From Bowmanella denitrificans (GTDB lineage Bacteria > Pseudomonadota > Gammaproteobacteria > Enterobacterales > Alteromonadaceae): a stretch of 64,000 nt of DNA. Both the position numbers and the translations under genes were made by a program. Positions 1 through 9,665 of the stretch are shown one piece after another. The stretch lies in assembly GCF_002887595.1 (NCBI RefSeq), contig NZ_PEBU01000003.1, positions 186,001-250,000 on the forward strand, read 5' to 3'. Positions within the stretch are counted from its first letter, which is position 1, and each line of letters opens with the position of its first letter. A model generated the notes under the pieces. The model had not been told where the DNA came from. It searched no databases and was given only the letters and a program-made list of their open reading frames with translations.

Positions 1-570
1 CCTTTCACGCTGCACATCCAAACGTGCTTGTTCGCTGGTAATCCACTGACTGTGGCCATTTTCCATCGCGGTTTTGCCGTCCAGACTGGCCGCCAGCTTC
101 AGTGTCACCAAGGGCCGTCCCTGCGTCATTCGTTGAATAAATCCTGCGTTCAGGGCTTCGGCCTGACTTTTCAACAGGCCGACCTGTACATCAATTCCGG
201 CATCTTGCAGCATTTGCAGACCACGTCCAGCTACCTGTGGGTTAGGGTCCTGCATAGCGGCCACCACACGTTTGATGCCGGCTTTAATCAAACCTTCAGC
301 ACAAGGGGGCGTGCGCCCATAATGACTGCATGGCTCCAACGTTACATAGGCAGTAGCTCCTTTGGCGTTATCCCCGGCTTGTCTTAGGGCAAACACCTCT
401 GCATGTGGGCCACCAGCCTGCTGATGCCAGCCCTCCCCAACCAGTTCACCGCGGGCAGAAACAATCACACAGCCAACGTTTGGATTAGGTGAGGTGGTAT
501 AACGCCCTTTTTCTGCCAGTTGCAAGGCATTAGCCATCCATTGATGATCGGCTTGGCTGAATTGCGACAT
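1..570 (-). CDS. ribD: Bifunctional riboflavin biosynthesis deaminase/reductase RibD (3' end cut by window edge)
   Basis: The leftward frame opens at 570 and runs without a stop to base 1, giving 190 codons of the N-terminal part. RibD deaminates and then reduces the pyrimidine intermediate of riboflavin synthesis. The cytidine-deaminase-like zinc site is visible as HAEVFAL followed by PCSHYGRTPPC, which supplies the His/Glu and two Cys ligands. The start of the reductase domain (VTLKLAASLDGK) follows. The start codon lies 1 bp after the nrdR stop, so the two genes are almost certainly co-transcribed. The rest of the reductase domain is outside the window. Confidence 0.95.
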   Translation of the reverse strand, partial: MSQFSQADHQWMANALQLAEKGRYTTSPNPNVGCVIVSARGELVGEGWHQQAGGPHAEVFALRQAGDNAKGATAYVTLEPCSHYGRTPPCAEGLIKAGIKRVVAAMQDPNPQVAGRGLQMLQDAGIDVQVGLLKSQAEALNAGFIQRMTQGRPLVTLKLAASLDGKTAMENGHSQWITSEQARLDVQRER

Positions 571-571
571 G

Positions 572-1021
572 TCAGTCTCCCAAACGGGCGATTTCTTCAC
601 CGAACTCGCGAATATCTTCGAAGGAGCGGTACACCGAGGCAAAGCGCACATAGGCCACTTTGTCCAACTCCTTTAGTTCATTCATAATGACATTGCCGAT
701 CAGTTTACTGTCCACCTCGCGTTCACCTGTGGCGCGTAGCGTAGACATCACCCGGTTAACACACTTCTCTACTTGTTCTGTACTGACTGGGCGTTTCTCA
801 AGTGCACGCTGCAAACCGGCGCGCAGCTTTTCTTCGTTAAAGGGTTCGCGGGAGCCATCACGTTTGACGACCTTAGGCATCACCAGCTCGGCGGTTTCGA
901 AAGTGGTAAATCGTTCGTGGCATTTGAGGCATTCACGACGACGACGGATCTGATGGCCGTCAGCCACCAGTCGGGAATCTATTACCTTGGTTTCCTGTTC
1001 AGAACAAAAGGGACAATACAT
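572..1021 (-). CDS. nrdR: Transcriptional repressor NrdR
   Basis: NrdR represses ribonucleotide reductase genes in response to ATP/dATP. The 149-residue protein starts with the zinc ribbon (MYCPFC, then CLKCHERF) and continues into the ATP-cone domain ([15 protein letters not shown]). A GTG two codons upstream (1027) is in frame, but the ATG at 1021 gives the usual MYCPFC start and normal length, so it is preferred. It heads an operon with ribD. No clear NrdR box was seen immediately upstream. Confidence 0.95.
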   Translation of the reverse strand: MYCPFCSEQETKVIDSRLVADGHQIRRRRECLKCHERFTTFETAELVMPKVVKRDGSREPFNEEKLRAGLQRALEKRPVSTEQVEKCVNRVMSTLRATGEREVDSKLIGNVIMNELKELDKVAYVRFASVYRSFEDIREFGEEIARLGD

Positions 1022-1139
1022 GGTCACTCCAGGAAGGAAAATTCTGCCACCGACAAGCTCTCACAGTTGTAGAGCCTGGCAGCCGCCGCTAAGCTATCAA
1101 AAAAACGCTTCGGATAACAGTCATAGAGGCCCAGGCATC

Positions 1140-1583
1140 ATGAGAATACTATTAATGTCAGCTTTGCTTGCCATAGCTTATCCCTCAGCGGCAGCAAACT
1201 GTGACAACTTAGGCGCATTATCCTGGTTGTTGGGGCAGTGGCAGATGCAAAAAGGCGACAAAACCTTGTGGGAAAACTGGCAAAAAGTCAGTGACAACAG
1301 TTTTGAAGGGCACGCAGGCAGCAACAGTAGTAAAGGACAAAGCAGTGAAGATTTGCGTCTGCAGGTGATGCAAGGTCAAATCTTTTATCTGGCCAAGGTC
1401 AGTGAAAATGCGCTGCCTGTTGCCTTTGCATTACAAGATTGCACTGAGAATAGTGCCACTTTTGTCAACGCAGGTCACGACTTCCCTCAGCGCCTGCATT
1501 ACCGGCTAGACGGTCAGCAATTGCATATCAGAGTGGAAGACTTACACAGCAAGGGCTTTACCCTGCTTTTTCAACCCAGATAA
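1140..1583 (+). CDS. DUF6265-type exported protein
   Basis: This is a 147-residue protein with a signal peptide (MRILLMSALLAIAYPSAAA) and mature start NCDNLGALSWLLGQW. The WLLGQW motif near the N-terminus and the AGHDFPQRLHY segment near the C-terminus match the DUF6265 group of small lipocalin-like exported proteins, whose function is not established. The frame is open further upstream, but the ATG at 1140 is the one that gives a signal peptide. It is divergent from nrdR and converges on the porin with an 8-bp gap, so it appears to be monocistronic. Confidence 0.75.
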   Translation: MRILLMSALLAIAYPSAAANCDNLGALSWLLGQWQMQKGDKTLWENWQKVSDNSFEGHAGSNSSKGQSSEDLRLQVMQGQIFYLAKVSENALPVAFALQDCTENSATFVNAGHDFPQRLHYRLDGQQLHIRVEDLHSKGFTLLFQPR

Positions 1584-1591
1584 TGCGGATA

Positions 1592-2512
1592 TTAAAAATC
1601 AATACTTAACTTATGTTCAAAGCCCAGGGCCAGATAGCGCCGATCAGGATTGTCATCCTGTTCAATATGAGCAGCCCAGGCATAGACCTTAGTTTGCTTA
1701 CCCAGATGATAATCGAATCCCAGGTTGTAGGTTCTGTCATCTTCCATACTCTGTAACTGAGCGCGCCATTCCCATTCCCCCCAGCGATGACTGTAACTGG
1801 CCAGAGCACCATTACGGGCGTCACCACCAGCGGAGGGGTCCTGTCGTTGCAACATAATGCCTAGCTTGCCAGCGCCCAGTTTATGTTGAACTGAGGCGCG
1901 AGTGACATCAAAGCCCGCCACATCAAAGTCCTGTGCCAGTGCGACAAACCAGGCGGAAGACTTTAGGTTAGCGTCACCATAAAACAGTCCTGCTGAAATA
2001 GCATCATCCCCTGCAGAGGACTTCTCAGCCTGATAAGTCAGGACGGCATGAAAACCATGCCATGTTGGTGAGGTGTAGGTTGCCACATCAGACAGACGAT
2101 TTTCCCCTTTCCAAATGGCGGCAATATCACCTTCATAGTGGTTGTATAAATCTATTTTTCCCTGTGCCATCCACAGCGCTGTAAAATTACGTCCCAGCGT
2201 CAATTCGCCAAAACGCCCTCGCAATCCCACGTACTGAGGACGCTCCGTCAGGTTATCGACACCCTTTTCCCCGGTAATATCGACTTTCCATTCAAGTCGG
2301 TAAACCACTGACAATTCTTCTTGCAGGCGGATATCGCCCTTTACGCCGATCCAGGAATTATTGCTGCGAATTTCGCTGAAGCTATCCTCGCCCTCATCAG
2401 CTAATTGACCGTTAACATTTAGCTTTGCGTAAAACTCTCCCTGTTGACTAAGTTCTGCCGAAACCGGATTGGCAACCAAGCAAAGTAAGAAAGGAAGCAG
2501 GTATTTTTTCAT
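1592..2512 (-). CDS. Gram-negative porin (OmpC/porin_4-like)
   Basis: The 306-residue outer-membrane protein has a signal peptide (MKKYLLPFLLCLVANPVSA) followed by ELSQQGEFYAKLNVNG, a typical first strand. Alternating hydrophobic strands run throughout, with a porin-like YVGLRGRFGELTLGR segment. It ends in the beta-barrel assembly signature GFEHKLSIDF with a terminal Phe. An upstream in-frame start (2566) would add 18 residues before the signal peptide and is unlikely. It probably forms a diffusion pore; substrate preference cannot be read from the sequence. Confidence 0.85.
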   Translation of the reverse strand: MKKYLLPFLLCLVANPVSAELSQQGEFYAKLNVNGQLADEGEDSFSEIRSNNSWIGVKGDIRLQEELSVVYRLEWKVDITGEKGVDNLTERPQYVGLRGRFGELTLGRNFTALWMAQGKIDLYNHYEGDIAAIWKGENRLSDVATYTSPTWHGFHAVLTYQAEKSSAGDDAISAGLFYGDANLKSSAWFVALAQDFDVAGFDVTRASVQHKLGAGKLGIMLQRQDPSAGGDARNGALASYSHRWGEWEWRAQLQSMEDDRTYNLGFDYHLGKQTKVYAWAAHIEQDDNPDRRYLALGFEHKLSIDF

Positions 2513-2773
2513 AATCGATGTCCCTGTTGTGAATCCCATAGCTGCTGTTTTCAATGGTGTAACCATAAACAGCTCCTACCTATAGTTGACAAAATCATGG
2601 CTTGCAAAGAGTTATCTTGTGCAGCTGATGTCCCCTGTCCCAACAAGTCAGGCAGCATTCGATATTTTTATTAACCTTCACCTACTTGAGCTATGGTTAT
2701 TCTAACAAAGTGGTCCTTGCTGCCCCTGGTCTAACACAATTTAGGATGTATCCGACACAAAGGAAGCCGTTGT

Positions 2774-4417
2774 ATGATCGAGTTGAATAATCTGACTATT
2801 CGTACCAAGTTTTCTCTGCCACTGCTACTCATTAGCGTACTGGTGATCGTCGTCAGTATTCTCAGTATGAATAACGGAAAACGACTGTCTGCCGATGCCC
2901 ATCTGTTGTCCAGTACCTTTATGAATGCGATAGACATTGGTTTAAATGCGGATCGTGATCTGTACCAGGCGCTTACTGCCTCACAAAACTATGTCACCAA
3001 GAAGTACCTGGGTCTGGCGAATTTTCAAAAAGAGCGTGACGAGTTTGACGAAAATGCCCAGCAAGCCCTCGATCGCATGAATCAGGTACGCGCTTTGGTG
3101 GCGGATTATCCGGATGTCACCAGAGCTATCAGAGACTTTGACCGGGATTATGAAACCTGGCACAACGCTGCCAAACAAGTGTTTGCTATGGCAGACGCAG
3201 GGCAAACAGCCGAAGCAGCAACCTATAACAGTACAAAGGTAATGACAGATTTTTCCAGACTGCGTAATCATTATGATTTGACAGGCGCCATGGTCAAAGA
3301 GCTTGCAGACAGAACTACGGCGGAAGCCAAAGCGGCTGGTGATCGGCAGCGCAATGTTCTGCTGATGGTTATTTTACTGGTTGTATTGGCTAGCGGACTC
3401 AGCATCGTACTAGGTCCCAGATTAGTTACCAACAGGGTCAACGAGTTAAACCGTATGATAGCCACCATCAGTGAAGGTGAAGGCGATTTGAGAGGTCGTC
3501 TGAATAGTTCAGGCAAAGACGAACTGTCTCTCTTGGCTGGCACCTTTAATGGCCTGATGGCGAAGCTGCAGGAGCTGATCAAAATGATCAAAATGGATGC
3601 AGACCGCCTGGATAAAACCGTCACCCGCCTCAATGACTCTGCCAGACAGGGTAAAGAGATTGCCGGGGAGCAAGGTTCAAATCTCGATCAAATCGCAACC
3701 GCCGTCAATCAACTCAGTCATGCCGTACACGAGGTAGCCAACAACGCACAAAGTGCACTTAGCAGCACAAGGGAAGCCAAAGACAAAACCACTCACTCAA
3801 CCGCCATAGTGGGCGAATCCGTCACTAGTATCAATAAACTTTCCGGCGCAGTCAGCCATGCCAGTACTGTGATCACAAAATTGGCCGATGAATCAAAAAG
3901 CATCGCGCAAGTGTTAGATGTGATAAGGGGTATTGCCGAGCAGACTAACCTGCTGGCTTTAAATGCAGCGATAGAGGCCGCCAGAGCGGGCGAACAAGGG
4001 CGCGGATTTGCCGTGGTGGCCGATGAGGTGCGAACCCTCGCAAGCCGCACCCAACAATCAACTGAAGATATCCAGCGTATGATTGAGGGTTTACAGAGTG
4101 GCGTTACTGAAGCGGTTAACGCAATTAATAGTGGGACCGACCAGGTTGAGGGTGTTGTGCAGATGTCAGAAAAAATCCGCCACTCGCTCACCGATGTAGA
4201 GGGGGCGGTCAATCAAACCAATGATATGATTTATCAAATTGCCACCGCCACGGAACAACAAAGCCAGGTGGTGGATGAGATTAATCGCAGCATCAGTGCC
4301 CTGCATGGTTTGTCGCAACAGAGTGTCAGCATTGTCGGTGACACCAAACAAGTATCTGATGATATTGGCAGTATGGCCAAGGGCCTGAATGACAATGTAG
4401 GGCGGTTTAAAGTCTGA
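2774..4417 (+). CDS. Methyl-accepting chemotaxis protein
   Basis: The 547-residue transmembrane chemoreceptor has TM1 at about residues 13-31, a periplasmic helical sensor of about 160 residues, TM2 at about 194-215 and a HAMP domain ([20 protein letters not shown]). The long cytoplasmic signalling coiled coil contains the highly conserved hairpin tip [20 protein letters not shown]. Such proteins signal to CheA/CheW. The ligand domain resembles a four-helix sensor but the ligand is unknown. An AAGGAA ribosome site precedes the ATG. Its 3' end overlaps the opposing gene by 11 bp. Confidence 0.93.
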   Translation: MIELNNLTIRTKFSLPLLLISVLVIVVSILSMNNGKRLSADAHLLSSTFMNAIDIGLNADRDLYQALTASQNYVTKKYLGLANFQKERDEFDENAQQALDRMNQVRALVADYPDVTRAIRDFDRDYETWHNAAKQVFAMADAGQTAEAATYNSTKVMTDFSRLRNHYDLTGAMVKELADRTTAEAKAAGDRQRNVLLMVILLVVLASGLSIVLGPRLVTNRVNELNRMIATISEGEGDLRGRLNSSGKDELSLLAGTFNGLMAKLQELIKMIKMDADRLDKTVTRLNDSARQGKEIAGEQGSNLDQIATAVNQLSHAVHEVANNAQSALSSTREAKDKTTHSTAIVGESVTSINKLSGAVSHASTVITKLADESKSIAQVLDVIRGIAEQTNLLALNAAIEAARAGEQGRGFAVVADEVRTLASRTQQSTEDIQRMIEGLQSGVTEAVNAINSGTDQVEGVVQMSEKIRHSLTDVEGAVNQTNDMIYQIATATEQQSQVVDEINRSISALHGLSQQSVSIVGDTKQVSDDIGSMAKGLNDNVGRFKV

Positions 4418-5576
4418 GTGCCCCTTGTTTGAGCAGTTGCTCTAGGCGCACGCCAACAATCAGAATGTACCTTTGCCCATTTGCGGATAACGCCAGACTG
4501 ACATGGGTGAGAAACTGGCGTGTTGAGGCGTCATAGTGCAATGAACTGATATACAGAGGCTGATAACTCAGCGCCTGAACCTTCAGTTCATCGCCTTGCC
4601 AGTAGTCTGAGGTCACCACTGATGCAGCAATTAACTCGCCATTTTGCTGAGTCAGCATAAGCTCAGCAATAACACTCAGTTCTTGCTGAATGTCTCTTAG
4701 CTTTTGCGCCAACCCGTTATGCACTATCTGTTTGATCAGTGCCCCCGATGTCCCTTGTAACTCTGCCTGCCATTGCGCTTCGAGCTTTTCCAGCATGTCC
4801 GGGCTTGCCTCCTTAACCCTTAGTAGCCACTGTTCTATCATCGGCTGCAACGTGCCATTAAAACGATGCAAAAGGTGTTCAGTAATAAAGTCCTTTACCT
4901 GCTGACGTTCACTATCAGATAGCGCTCGAACCTGAGGATCGCATTTATCAATAGTAGCGTTAAACTGTTCCTGCAAGTCAGGAAAACGCTGTACAACAGC
5001 GGCAGAAAACGTCAAGGTTTTAGGAACATAACGCAGAAATTCACGATGACCAACCGGTGCTTTAAAAAGAAAGCGAACCTGGCTATCGTCTGCAACAAAG
5101 TAGTCGATGCGTCCCGCTTCAAATTGCTGAACCAACTGTGCAGTGTCTCGTGCTTTTATCAATGGCAAGAGTTGATTGTCTAATAGCCAGTTCTCAATAT
5201 CTGATCCCCTGACCACGCCAAGCCTGTCCCTGGCCCCTTGCTCCACAACTGATTTGCGCTGAAATAGAAACCATTTTTCAAGCAGGATAGGTGAAGAGCT
5301 GATTCCCCCTGCGATTTCATCGGGCGAGGTGAGAAACACGCCATCGACCTTACCTTCGTTTAATTCACGTTTGGCTCTTGCCCATGGCAACATCAACAGT
5401 TCGAGATCAATATCCAGCTTGTTCATAATGCAACCAATGGTATTAACCGCGCGCTTGTCCTGCTCTTCACTCAACACATATTGCAGTGCTGAGGGGCTTT
5501 GTGTGGCTAAGGTTAATTGTGATGGCAATATCACACCATCCAATAACAGAAGAGATAAAATGGTCAAGCCATGCAT
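4407..5576 (-). CDS. Periplasmic SBP_bac_3-like substrate-binding protein with extra C-terminal region
   Basis: This 389-residue exported protein begins with a hydrophobic signal segment ([18 protein letters not shown]). Residues of about 30-240 look like a family-3 periplasmic binding domain: [18 protein letters not shown], then RLGVVRGSD and [16 protein letters not shown]. About 140 further residues follow that resemble an extracytoplasmic sensory module more than a transport protein. No ABC transporter genes are adjacent, so a sensory role alongside the neighbouring chemoreceptor is possible. That link is inference. Confidence 0.6.
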   Translation of the reverse strand: MHGLTILSLLLLDGVILPSQLTLATQSPSALQYVLSEEQDKRAVNTIGCIMNKLDIDLELLMLPWARAKRELNEGKVDGVFLTSPDEIAGGISSSPILLEKWFLFQRKSVVEQGARDRLGVVRGSDIENWLLDNQLLPLIKARDTAQLVQQFEAGRIDYFVADDSQVRFLFKAPVGHREFLRYVPKTLTFSAAVVQRFPDLQEQFNATIDKCDPQVRALSDSERQQVKDFITEHLLHRFNGTLQPMIEQWLLRVKEASPDMLEKLEAQWQAELQGTSGALIKQIVHNGLAQKLRDIQQELSVIAELMLTQQNGELIAASVVTSDYWQGDELKVQALSYQPLYISSLHYDASTRQFLTHVSLALSANGQRYILIVGVRLEQLLKQGALRL

Positions 5577-5660
5577 CTTGGTTGTTCCATCAACAGATTC
5601 GACACTATTAAAATTTGGGTAAGCGAGTTTATATATAGAAACAGTAGCCTAAAGCGGCAA

Positions 5661-5690
5661 TAAAAAACGCAGCTCAAGGCTGCGTTTTTA
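5661..5690. terminator. Bidirectional intrinsic terminator downstream of glyA
   Basis: A perfect 7-bp stem ACGCAGC/GCTGCGT (5667-5673 and 5679-5685) has a TCAAG loop and is flanked by an A run on the left and a T run on the right. It can therefore terminate in both directions. It lies 18 bp beyond the glyA stop codon. Confidence 0.85.
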
Positions 5691-5707
5691 TCTGCCTGTA
5701 GTATATA

Positions 5708-6964
5708 TCAGGCATAAACCGGGAAGGTTTCGCACAGGCTGACCACTTCGCCTTTGATGCGCTCAATCACAGACTCATCGCCCATATTGTCCAGCACATC
5801 ACAGATCCAGGTCGCTACCTGCTTAACTTGCTCTTCTTTGAAGCCCCGACGGGTAATAGCCGGTGTACCAATACGTAAACCACTGGTAACAAAGGGAGAA
5901 CGGGGATCATTGGGTACCGAGTTCTTGTTAACCGTGATATTGGCGCGTCCCAGTGCCGCGTCCGCATCTTTACCAGTGATATCTTTGTCAATCAGGTCAA
6001 GCAGGAACAGGTGGTTTTCAGTTCCATTGGATACCACTTTATAACCGCGCGCCTGCATCACCGCGACCATGGCCTTGGCATTCACAATCACTTGTTGCTG
6101 ATACGCCTTAAATTCAGGCTGCAGCGCTTCTTTAAAGGCCACGGCCTTAGCAGCGATAACGTGACACAAAGGGCCACCCTGATTACCCGGGAATACCGAG
6201 CTGTTGAGCTTTTTATAGATATCTTCGTCACCACAGGACGACAAAATCAGACCGCCACGAGGACCCGCCAGGGTCTTATGCGTGGTGGTGGTCACCACAT
6301 GGGCATGCGGCAGTGGGTTAGGATATAAGCCCGCCGCGACTAAACCGGCAACGTGCGCCATATCCACCAGCAGGTATGCACCAACCTTATCGGCAATAGC
6401 GCGGAAACGCGACCAGTCCATAATGCCGGAATAAGCTGAAAACCCAGCAATAATCATACGCGGCTTATGCTCAAGGGCCAGCGCTTCAACCTGGGCATAA
6501 TCCACTTCACCGGTTTCTTCGTTCAGACCATACTGAACCGCATTGTATGTTTTGCCGGAAAAGCTCACCTTAGCGCCATGGGTCAGGTGACCACCGTGAG
6601 CCAGGCTCATACCCAGCACAGTGTCATTGGCATCCAGCAGCGCCATAAATACTGCACTGTTGGCCTGAGAGCCGGAATGAGGCTGTACGTTGGCATAATC
6701 AGCGCCAAACAGTTGCTTGGCACGCTCAATGGCCAGATCTTCGGCCACATCCACATATTCACAACCACCGTAATAACGCTTATGCGGATAGCCTTCAGCG
6801 TATTTGTTGGTCAGTTGAGAGCCCTGTGCTTCCAGTACCCTGGGGCTGCAATAGTTTTCTGAGGCGATGAGCTCAATATGATGCTCCTGACGCTGAGTCT
6901 CATTCTGAATGGCCTGATACAGTTCAGGGTCGAAATCTTGGATATTCATGGCGCGTGAAAGCAT
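5708..6964 (-). CDS. glyA: Serine hydroxymethyltransferase
   Basis: GlyA interconverts serine and glycine using PLP and supplies one-carbon units to tetrahydrofolate. The 418-residue length is standard. Visible hallmarks are [28 protein letters not shown], the PLP-lysine region [14 protein letters not shown] and the C-terminal PAITRRGF segment. The start MLSRAMNI matches the family's usual N-terminus. It is transcribed alone, divergent from ettA, with a hairpin terminator after it. No PurR-like or MetR-like operator was recognised upstream. Confidence 0.98.
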   Translation of the reverse strand: MLSRAMNIQDFDPELYQAIQNETQRQEHHIELIASENYCSPRVLEAQGSQLTNKYAEGYPHKRYYGGCEYVDVAEDLAIERAKQLFGADYANVQPHSGSQANSAVFMALLDANDTVLGMSLAHGGHLTHGAKVSFSGKTYNAVQYGLNEETGEVDYAQVEALALEHKPRMIIAGFSAYSGIMDWSRFRAIADKVGAYLLVDMAHVAGLVAAGLYPNPLPHAHVVTTTTHKTLAGPRGGLILSSCGDEDIYKKLNSSVFPGNQGGPLCHVIAAKAVAFKEALQPEFKAYQQQVIVNAKAMVAVMQARGYKVVSNGTENHLFLLDLIDKDITGKDADAALGRANITVNKNSVPNDPRSPFVTSGLRIGTPAITRRGFKEEQVKQVATWICDVLDNMGDESVIERIKGEVVSLCETFPVYA

Positions 6965-7129
6965 CGTTTCTCCTCAGGGAATGGGGGCCGTCGTTGGCCG
7001 GCTCGGTCTGCGAAAAAGAGGCCATATTCTAGTCATTTTACCCCGGATGTACATAGGTAAGCGCTCATTGCCTGCCACCGAATCGCCATAAGCGAAAATT
7101 TACTGTTATAAAGCGTCCCGCCAGTGCCT

Positions 7130-7158
7130 TTTAACCACATGGATATCTGGTTTAGAAT
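7130..7158 (+). promoter_or_regulatory. Candidate sigma-70 promoter of ettA
   Basis: TTTAAC (7130-7135) and TAGAAT (7153-7158) are separated by 17 bp and lie about 35 bp before the ettA start. The match is moderate and has no experimental support. Confidence 0.45.
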
Positions 7159-7193
7159 ATCCGCCATCTCAAACCAGCAAAGCTTGGAACTTC

Positions 7194-8861
7194 ATGTCTC
7201 AATACGTTTACACCATGCACAGGGTTGGCAAAATCGTGCCGCCCAAGCGCGAAATTCTGAAAAATATCTCACTCAGCTTCTTTCCTGGCGCCAAAATTGG
7301 CGTATTGGGTTTAAACGGGGCCGGTAAATCCACGCTGCTGCGCATTATGGCCGGCATTGACACAGACATTGAAGGTGAAGCCCGCCCTCAACCAGGCATT
7401 AAGATTGGCTATCTGCCACAGGAACCTCGCCTGGATGAAAGCAAAGATGTACGGGGCAATATCGAAGAAGCCGTTGCCGATGTGGTGTATGCGCTGAGGC
7501 GTTTGGATGAAGTCTATGCGGCTTACGCAGAAGAAAACGCGGATTTTGATGCGCTGGCCAAGGAACAGGGGGAACTGGAAGCCATTATTCAGGCTAAAGA
7601 CGGGCACAATCTGGACCATGCCCTGGAACGTGCCGCCGATGCATTGCGTTTGCCGCCCTGGGATGCCGATGTCAGTAAGCTGTCTGGTGGTGAACGTCGC
7701 CGTGTGGCACTGTGCCGATTACTGCTTGAAAAACCCGATATGCTGTTGCTGGACGAACCCACCAACCACCTGGATGCCGAATCTGTGGCCTGGTTAGAGC
7801 GCTTCCTGCACGACTATGAAGGCACAGTGGTCGCAATTACCCACGACCGTTACTTCCTGGATAACGTGGCCGGATGGATCCTGGAGCTTGACCGCGGTCA
7901 CGGCATTCCTTGGGAAGGCAATTACTCGTCCTGGCTTGAGCAAAAAGACAAACGTCTGGAACAGGAAGAGAAAAGCGAGCAAGCCCGCCAGCGCTCCATC
8001 AAACAGGAACTGGAATGGGTACGCAGCAATGCCAAAGGTCGTCAGGCCAAGAGCAAAGCACGTATGGCGCGTTTTGAAGAGCTGTCCAGCGGCGATTATC
8101 AGAAACGTAATGAAACCAACGAACTCTTTATCCCACCCGGCGAGCGTCTGGGCGACAAAGTCATTGAGGTTAAAAACCTGCGTAAATCCTATGGCGATCG
8201 GGTACTGATCGACGATTTAAGCTTTACTATGCCCAAGGGTGCCATTGTTGGCATTATCGGTCCCAATGGTGCAGGTAAATCCACGTTGTTCCGTATGCTA
8301 AGCGGTATTGAACAACCTGATAGTGGTGAAATTGTGGTGGGTGATACTGTCAAGCTGACCAGCGTTGAACAGTTCCGCGACCACCTGGATGGTGACAAAA
8401 CCGTTTGGCAACAAGTGTCCAACGGCCAGGATATTCTGCGTATCGGCAGCTTTGAAATTAACAGCCGAGCTTATGTCAGCCGCTTTAACTTTAAAGGCAA
8501 CGACCAGCAGAAATTTGTTAAGGATCTGTCTGGTGGTGAACGCAACCGATTGCACCTGGCTGAGTTGTTAAAAGCCGGTGGCAACGTGCTACTGCTTGAC
8601 GAACCAACCAACGATTTGGATGTGGAAACACTGCGCGCACTGGAAAACGCATTGCTGGAATTCCCAGGCTGCGCCATGGTTATCTCGCACGACCGCTGGT
8701 TCCTGGACAGGGTGGCTACCCACATTCTCGATTACCGCGACGAAGGTCAGGTGAACTTCTACGAAGGAAACTACACCGACTACGAAGCCTGGCTCAAAGA
8801 AAACTTTGGTAAGGACGTAGTCGAACCACACAGACTGAAGTACAAGAAAATCAGCAAGTAA
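7194..8861 (+). CDS. ettA: Energy-dependent translational throttle ABC-F protein EttA
   Basis: EttA is a ribosome-binding ABC-F ATPase that gates elongation according to the ATP/ADP ratio. The 555-residue protein has two ABC domains. The first carries GLNGAGKST (residues 39-47), LSGGERRRV and LLLDEPTNHLD. An arginine/lysine-rich linker (VRSNAKGRQAKSKARM) follows. The second carries GPNGAGKST, LSGGERNRL and LLLDEPTNDLD. There is no membrane domain. The last 12 codons and the 3' flank are duplicated just downstream (see the repeat at 8822-9065). Confidence 0.97.
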   Translation: MSQYVYTMHRVGKIVPPKREILKNISLSFFPGAKIGVLGLNGAGKSTLLRIMAGIDTDIEGEARPQPGIKIGYLPQEPRLDESKDVRGNIEEAVADVVYALRRLDEVYAAYAEENADFDALAKEQGELEAIIQAKDGHNLDHALERAADALRLPPWDADVSKLSGGERRRVALCRLLLEKPDMLLLDEPTNHLDAESVAWLERFLHDYEGTVVAITHDRYFLDNVAGWILELDRGHGIPWEGNYSSWLEQKDKRLEQEEKSEQARQRSIKQELEWVRSNAKGRQAKSKARMARFEELSSGDYQKRNETNELFIPPGERLGDKVIEVKNLRKSYGDRVLIDDLSFTMPKGAIVGIIGPNGAGKSTLFRMLSGIEQPDSGEIVVGDTVKLTSVEQFRDHLDGDKTVWQQVSNGQDILRIGSFEINSRAYVSRFNFKGNDQQKFVKDLSGGERNRLHLAELLKAGGNVLLLDEPTNDLDVETLRALENALLEFPGCAMVISHDRWFLDRVATHILDYRDEGQVNFYEGNYTDYEAWLKENFGKDVVEPHRLKYKKISK

Positions 8862-9065
8862 ATGGTTCGACTACCTGCAGCAGGAGGCTGCAGCATTCCA
8901 GCAGGAATGTAAGCGACGCCAGGTTCACCCTGGCACAGCGTCCTTAAGCCGCATAGCAGGACGCGTTGCGGCTGAACAAAGAGCCCGAACCACACAGACT
9001 GAAGTACAAGAAAATCAGTAAGTAAATGGTTCGACTACCTGCAGCAGGAGGCTGCAGCATTCCAG
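8822..9065 (+). repeat. 80-bp direct repeat spanning the ettA 3' end, with a hairpin cluster between the copies
   Basis: Positions 8822-8901 recur at 8986-9065 with one mismatch (offset 164). The repeat includes the last 12 ettA codons, the stop and 40 bp beyond. Each copy holds the hairpin CTGCAGC-AGGAG-GCTGCAG. The 84 bp between the copies holds more hairpins: GCCAGG/CCTGGC nested in GACGC/GCGTC, and AGCCGCA/TGCGGCT with AGCAGGA in the loop. The gap between ettA and the next gene start (8862-9284) contains nothing else recognised. The ORFs crossing it are by-products of the repeats. Confidence 0.85.
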
Positions 9066-9284
9066 TAGAAAACAGCAGGCCAGACCTGCTGTTTATTGTT
9101 ATTAAACCACACTGCTATTTTTGCCCCAGACCATCCGCCAGATACTGCCAGTACTGAGTTATCAGCAAATTTCACTTGCAGGCTTGGTTTTTCCACTATG
9201 AATCATACAATTAGCTTTAGATTGAATATGTATTTTATGTGTATCTGTGACTATGCTTATACCAATATGGTCAGGCCTAATACG

Positions 9285-9665
9285 ATGACAACAGAAAACC
9301 GTCGAAAATTTACCCGCATTGTTTTTTCCGCGCCTTGTGAACTGCGTCAGGGGCAGCGTAAATGGCAATGCGGCTTGGTAGATATTTCCCTAAAAGGGGT
9401 GTTGATAACCTGCCCGCACGATTTTAGTGCCGATCAGAAAGAATCTGTACTGTTGGTGGTAAGTTTGCCGGGCATGGCTAGTAGCATTATGCTGGATGGC
9501 CAGATTATGCACGCAGATGACAACCAGGTGGGTATCAAAATCAATATGATTGATATCGATAGTGCCTCTAATCTGCGTCGTCTTATCGAATTGAATGTGG
9601 GCGATGACTCTTTATTAAAACGCGAGCTGGAGGCGCTCGCATCACCAGATGAGGGAGACCATTAA
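9285..9665 (+). CDS. Small PilZ-domain protein
   Basis: This is a 126-residue single-domain protein. The c-di-GMP-binding signature is present as NRRKFTR near the N-terminus (RxxxR) and DISLKG (D/NxSxxG) about 35 residues later. The PilZ fold predicts a c-di-GMP effector or adaptor. The frame is open 63 codons further upstream, but ATG 9285 places the RxxxR motif a few residues in, as is usual for this class. Its stop overlaps the radA stop by 4 bp in convergent orientation. Confidence 0.85.
   Translation: MTTENRRKFTRIVFSAPCELRQGQRKWQCGLVDISLKGVLITCPHDFSADQKESVLLVVSLPGMASSIMLDGQIMHADDNQVGIKINMIDIDSASNLRRLIELNVGDDSLLKRELEALASPDEGDH

Noticed and set aside
1022-1027. GTG start giving a two-residue-longer NrdR
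   Set aside because: The family starts at the MYCPFC-type N-terminus, matched by the ATG at 1021.
8780-8995. 71-codon leftward ORF across the end of ettA and the repeat
   Set aside because: It overlaps ettA antisense and its sequence derives from the hairpin cluster.
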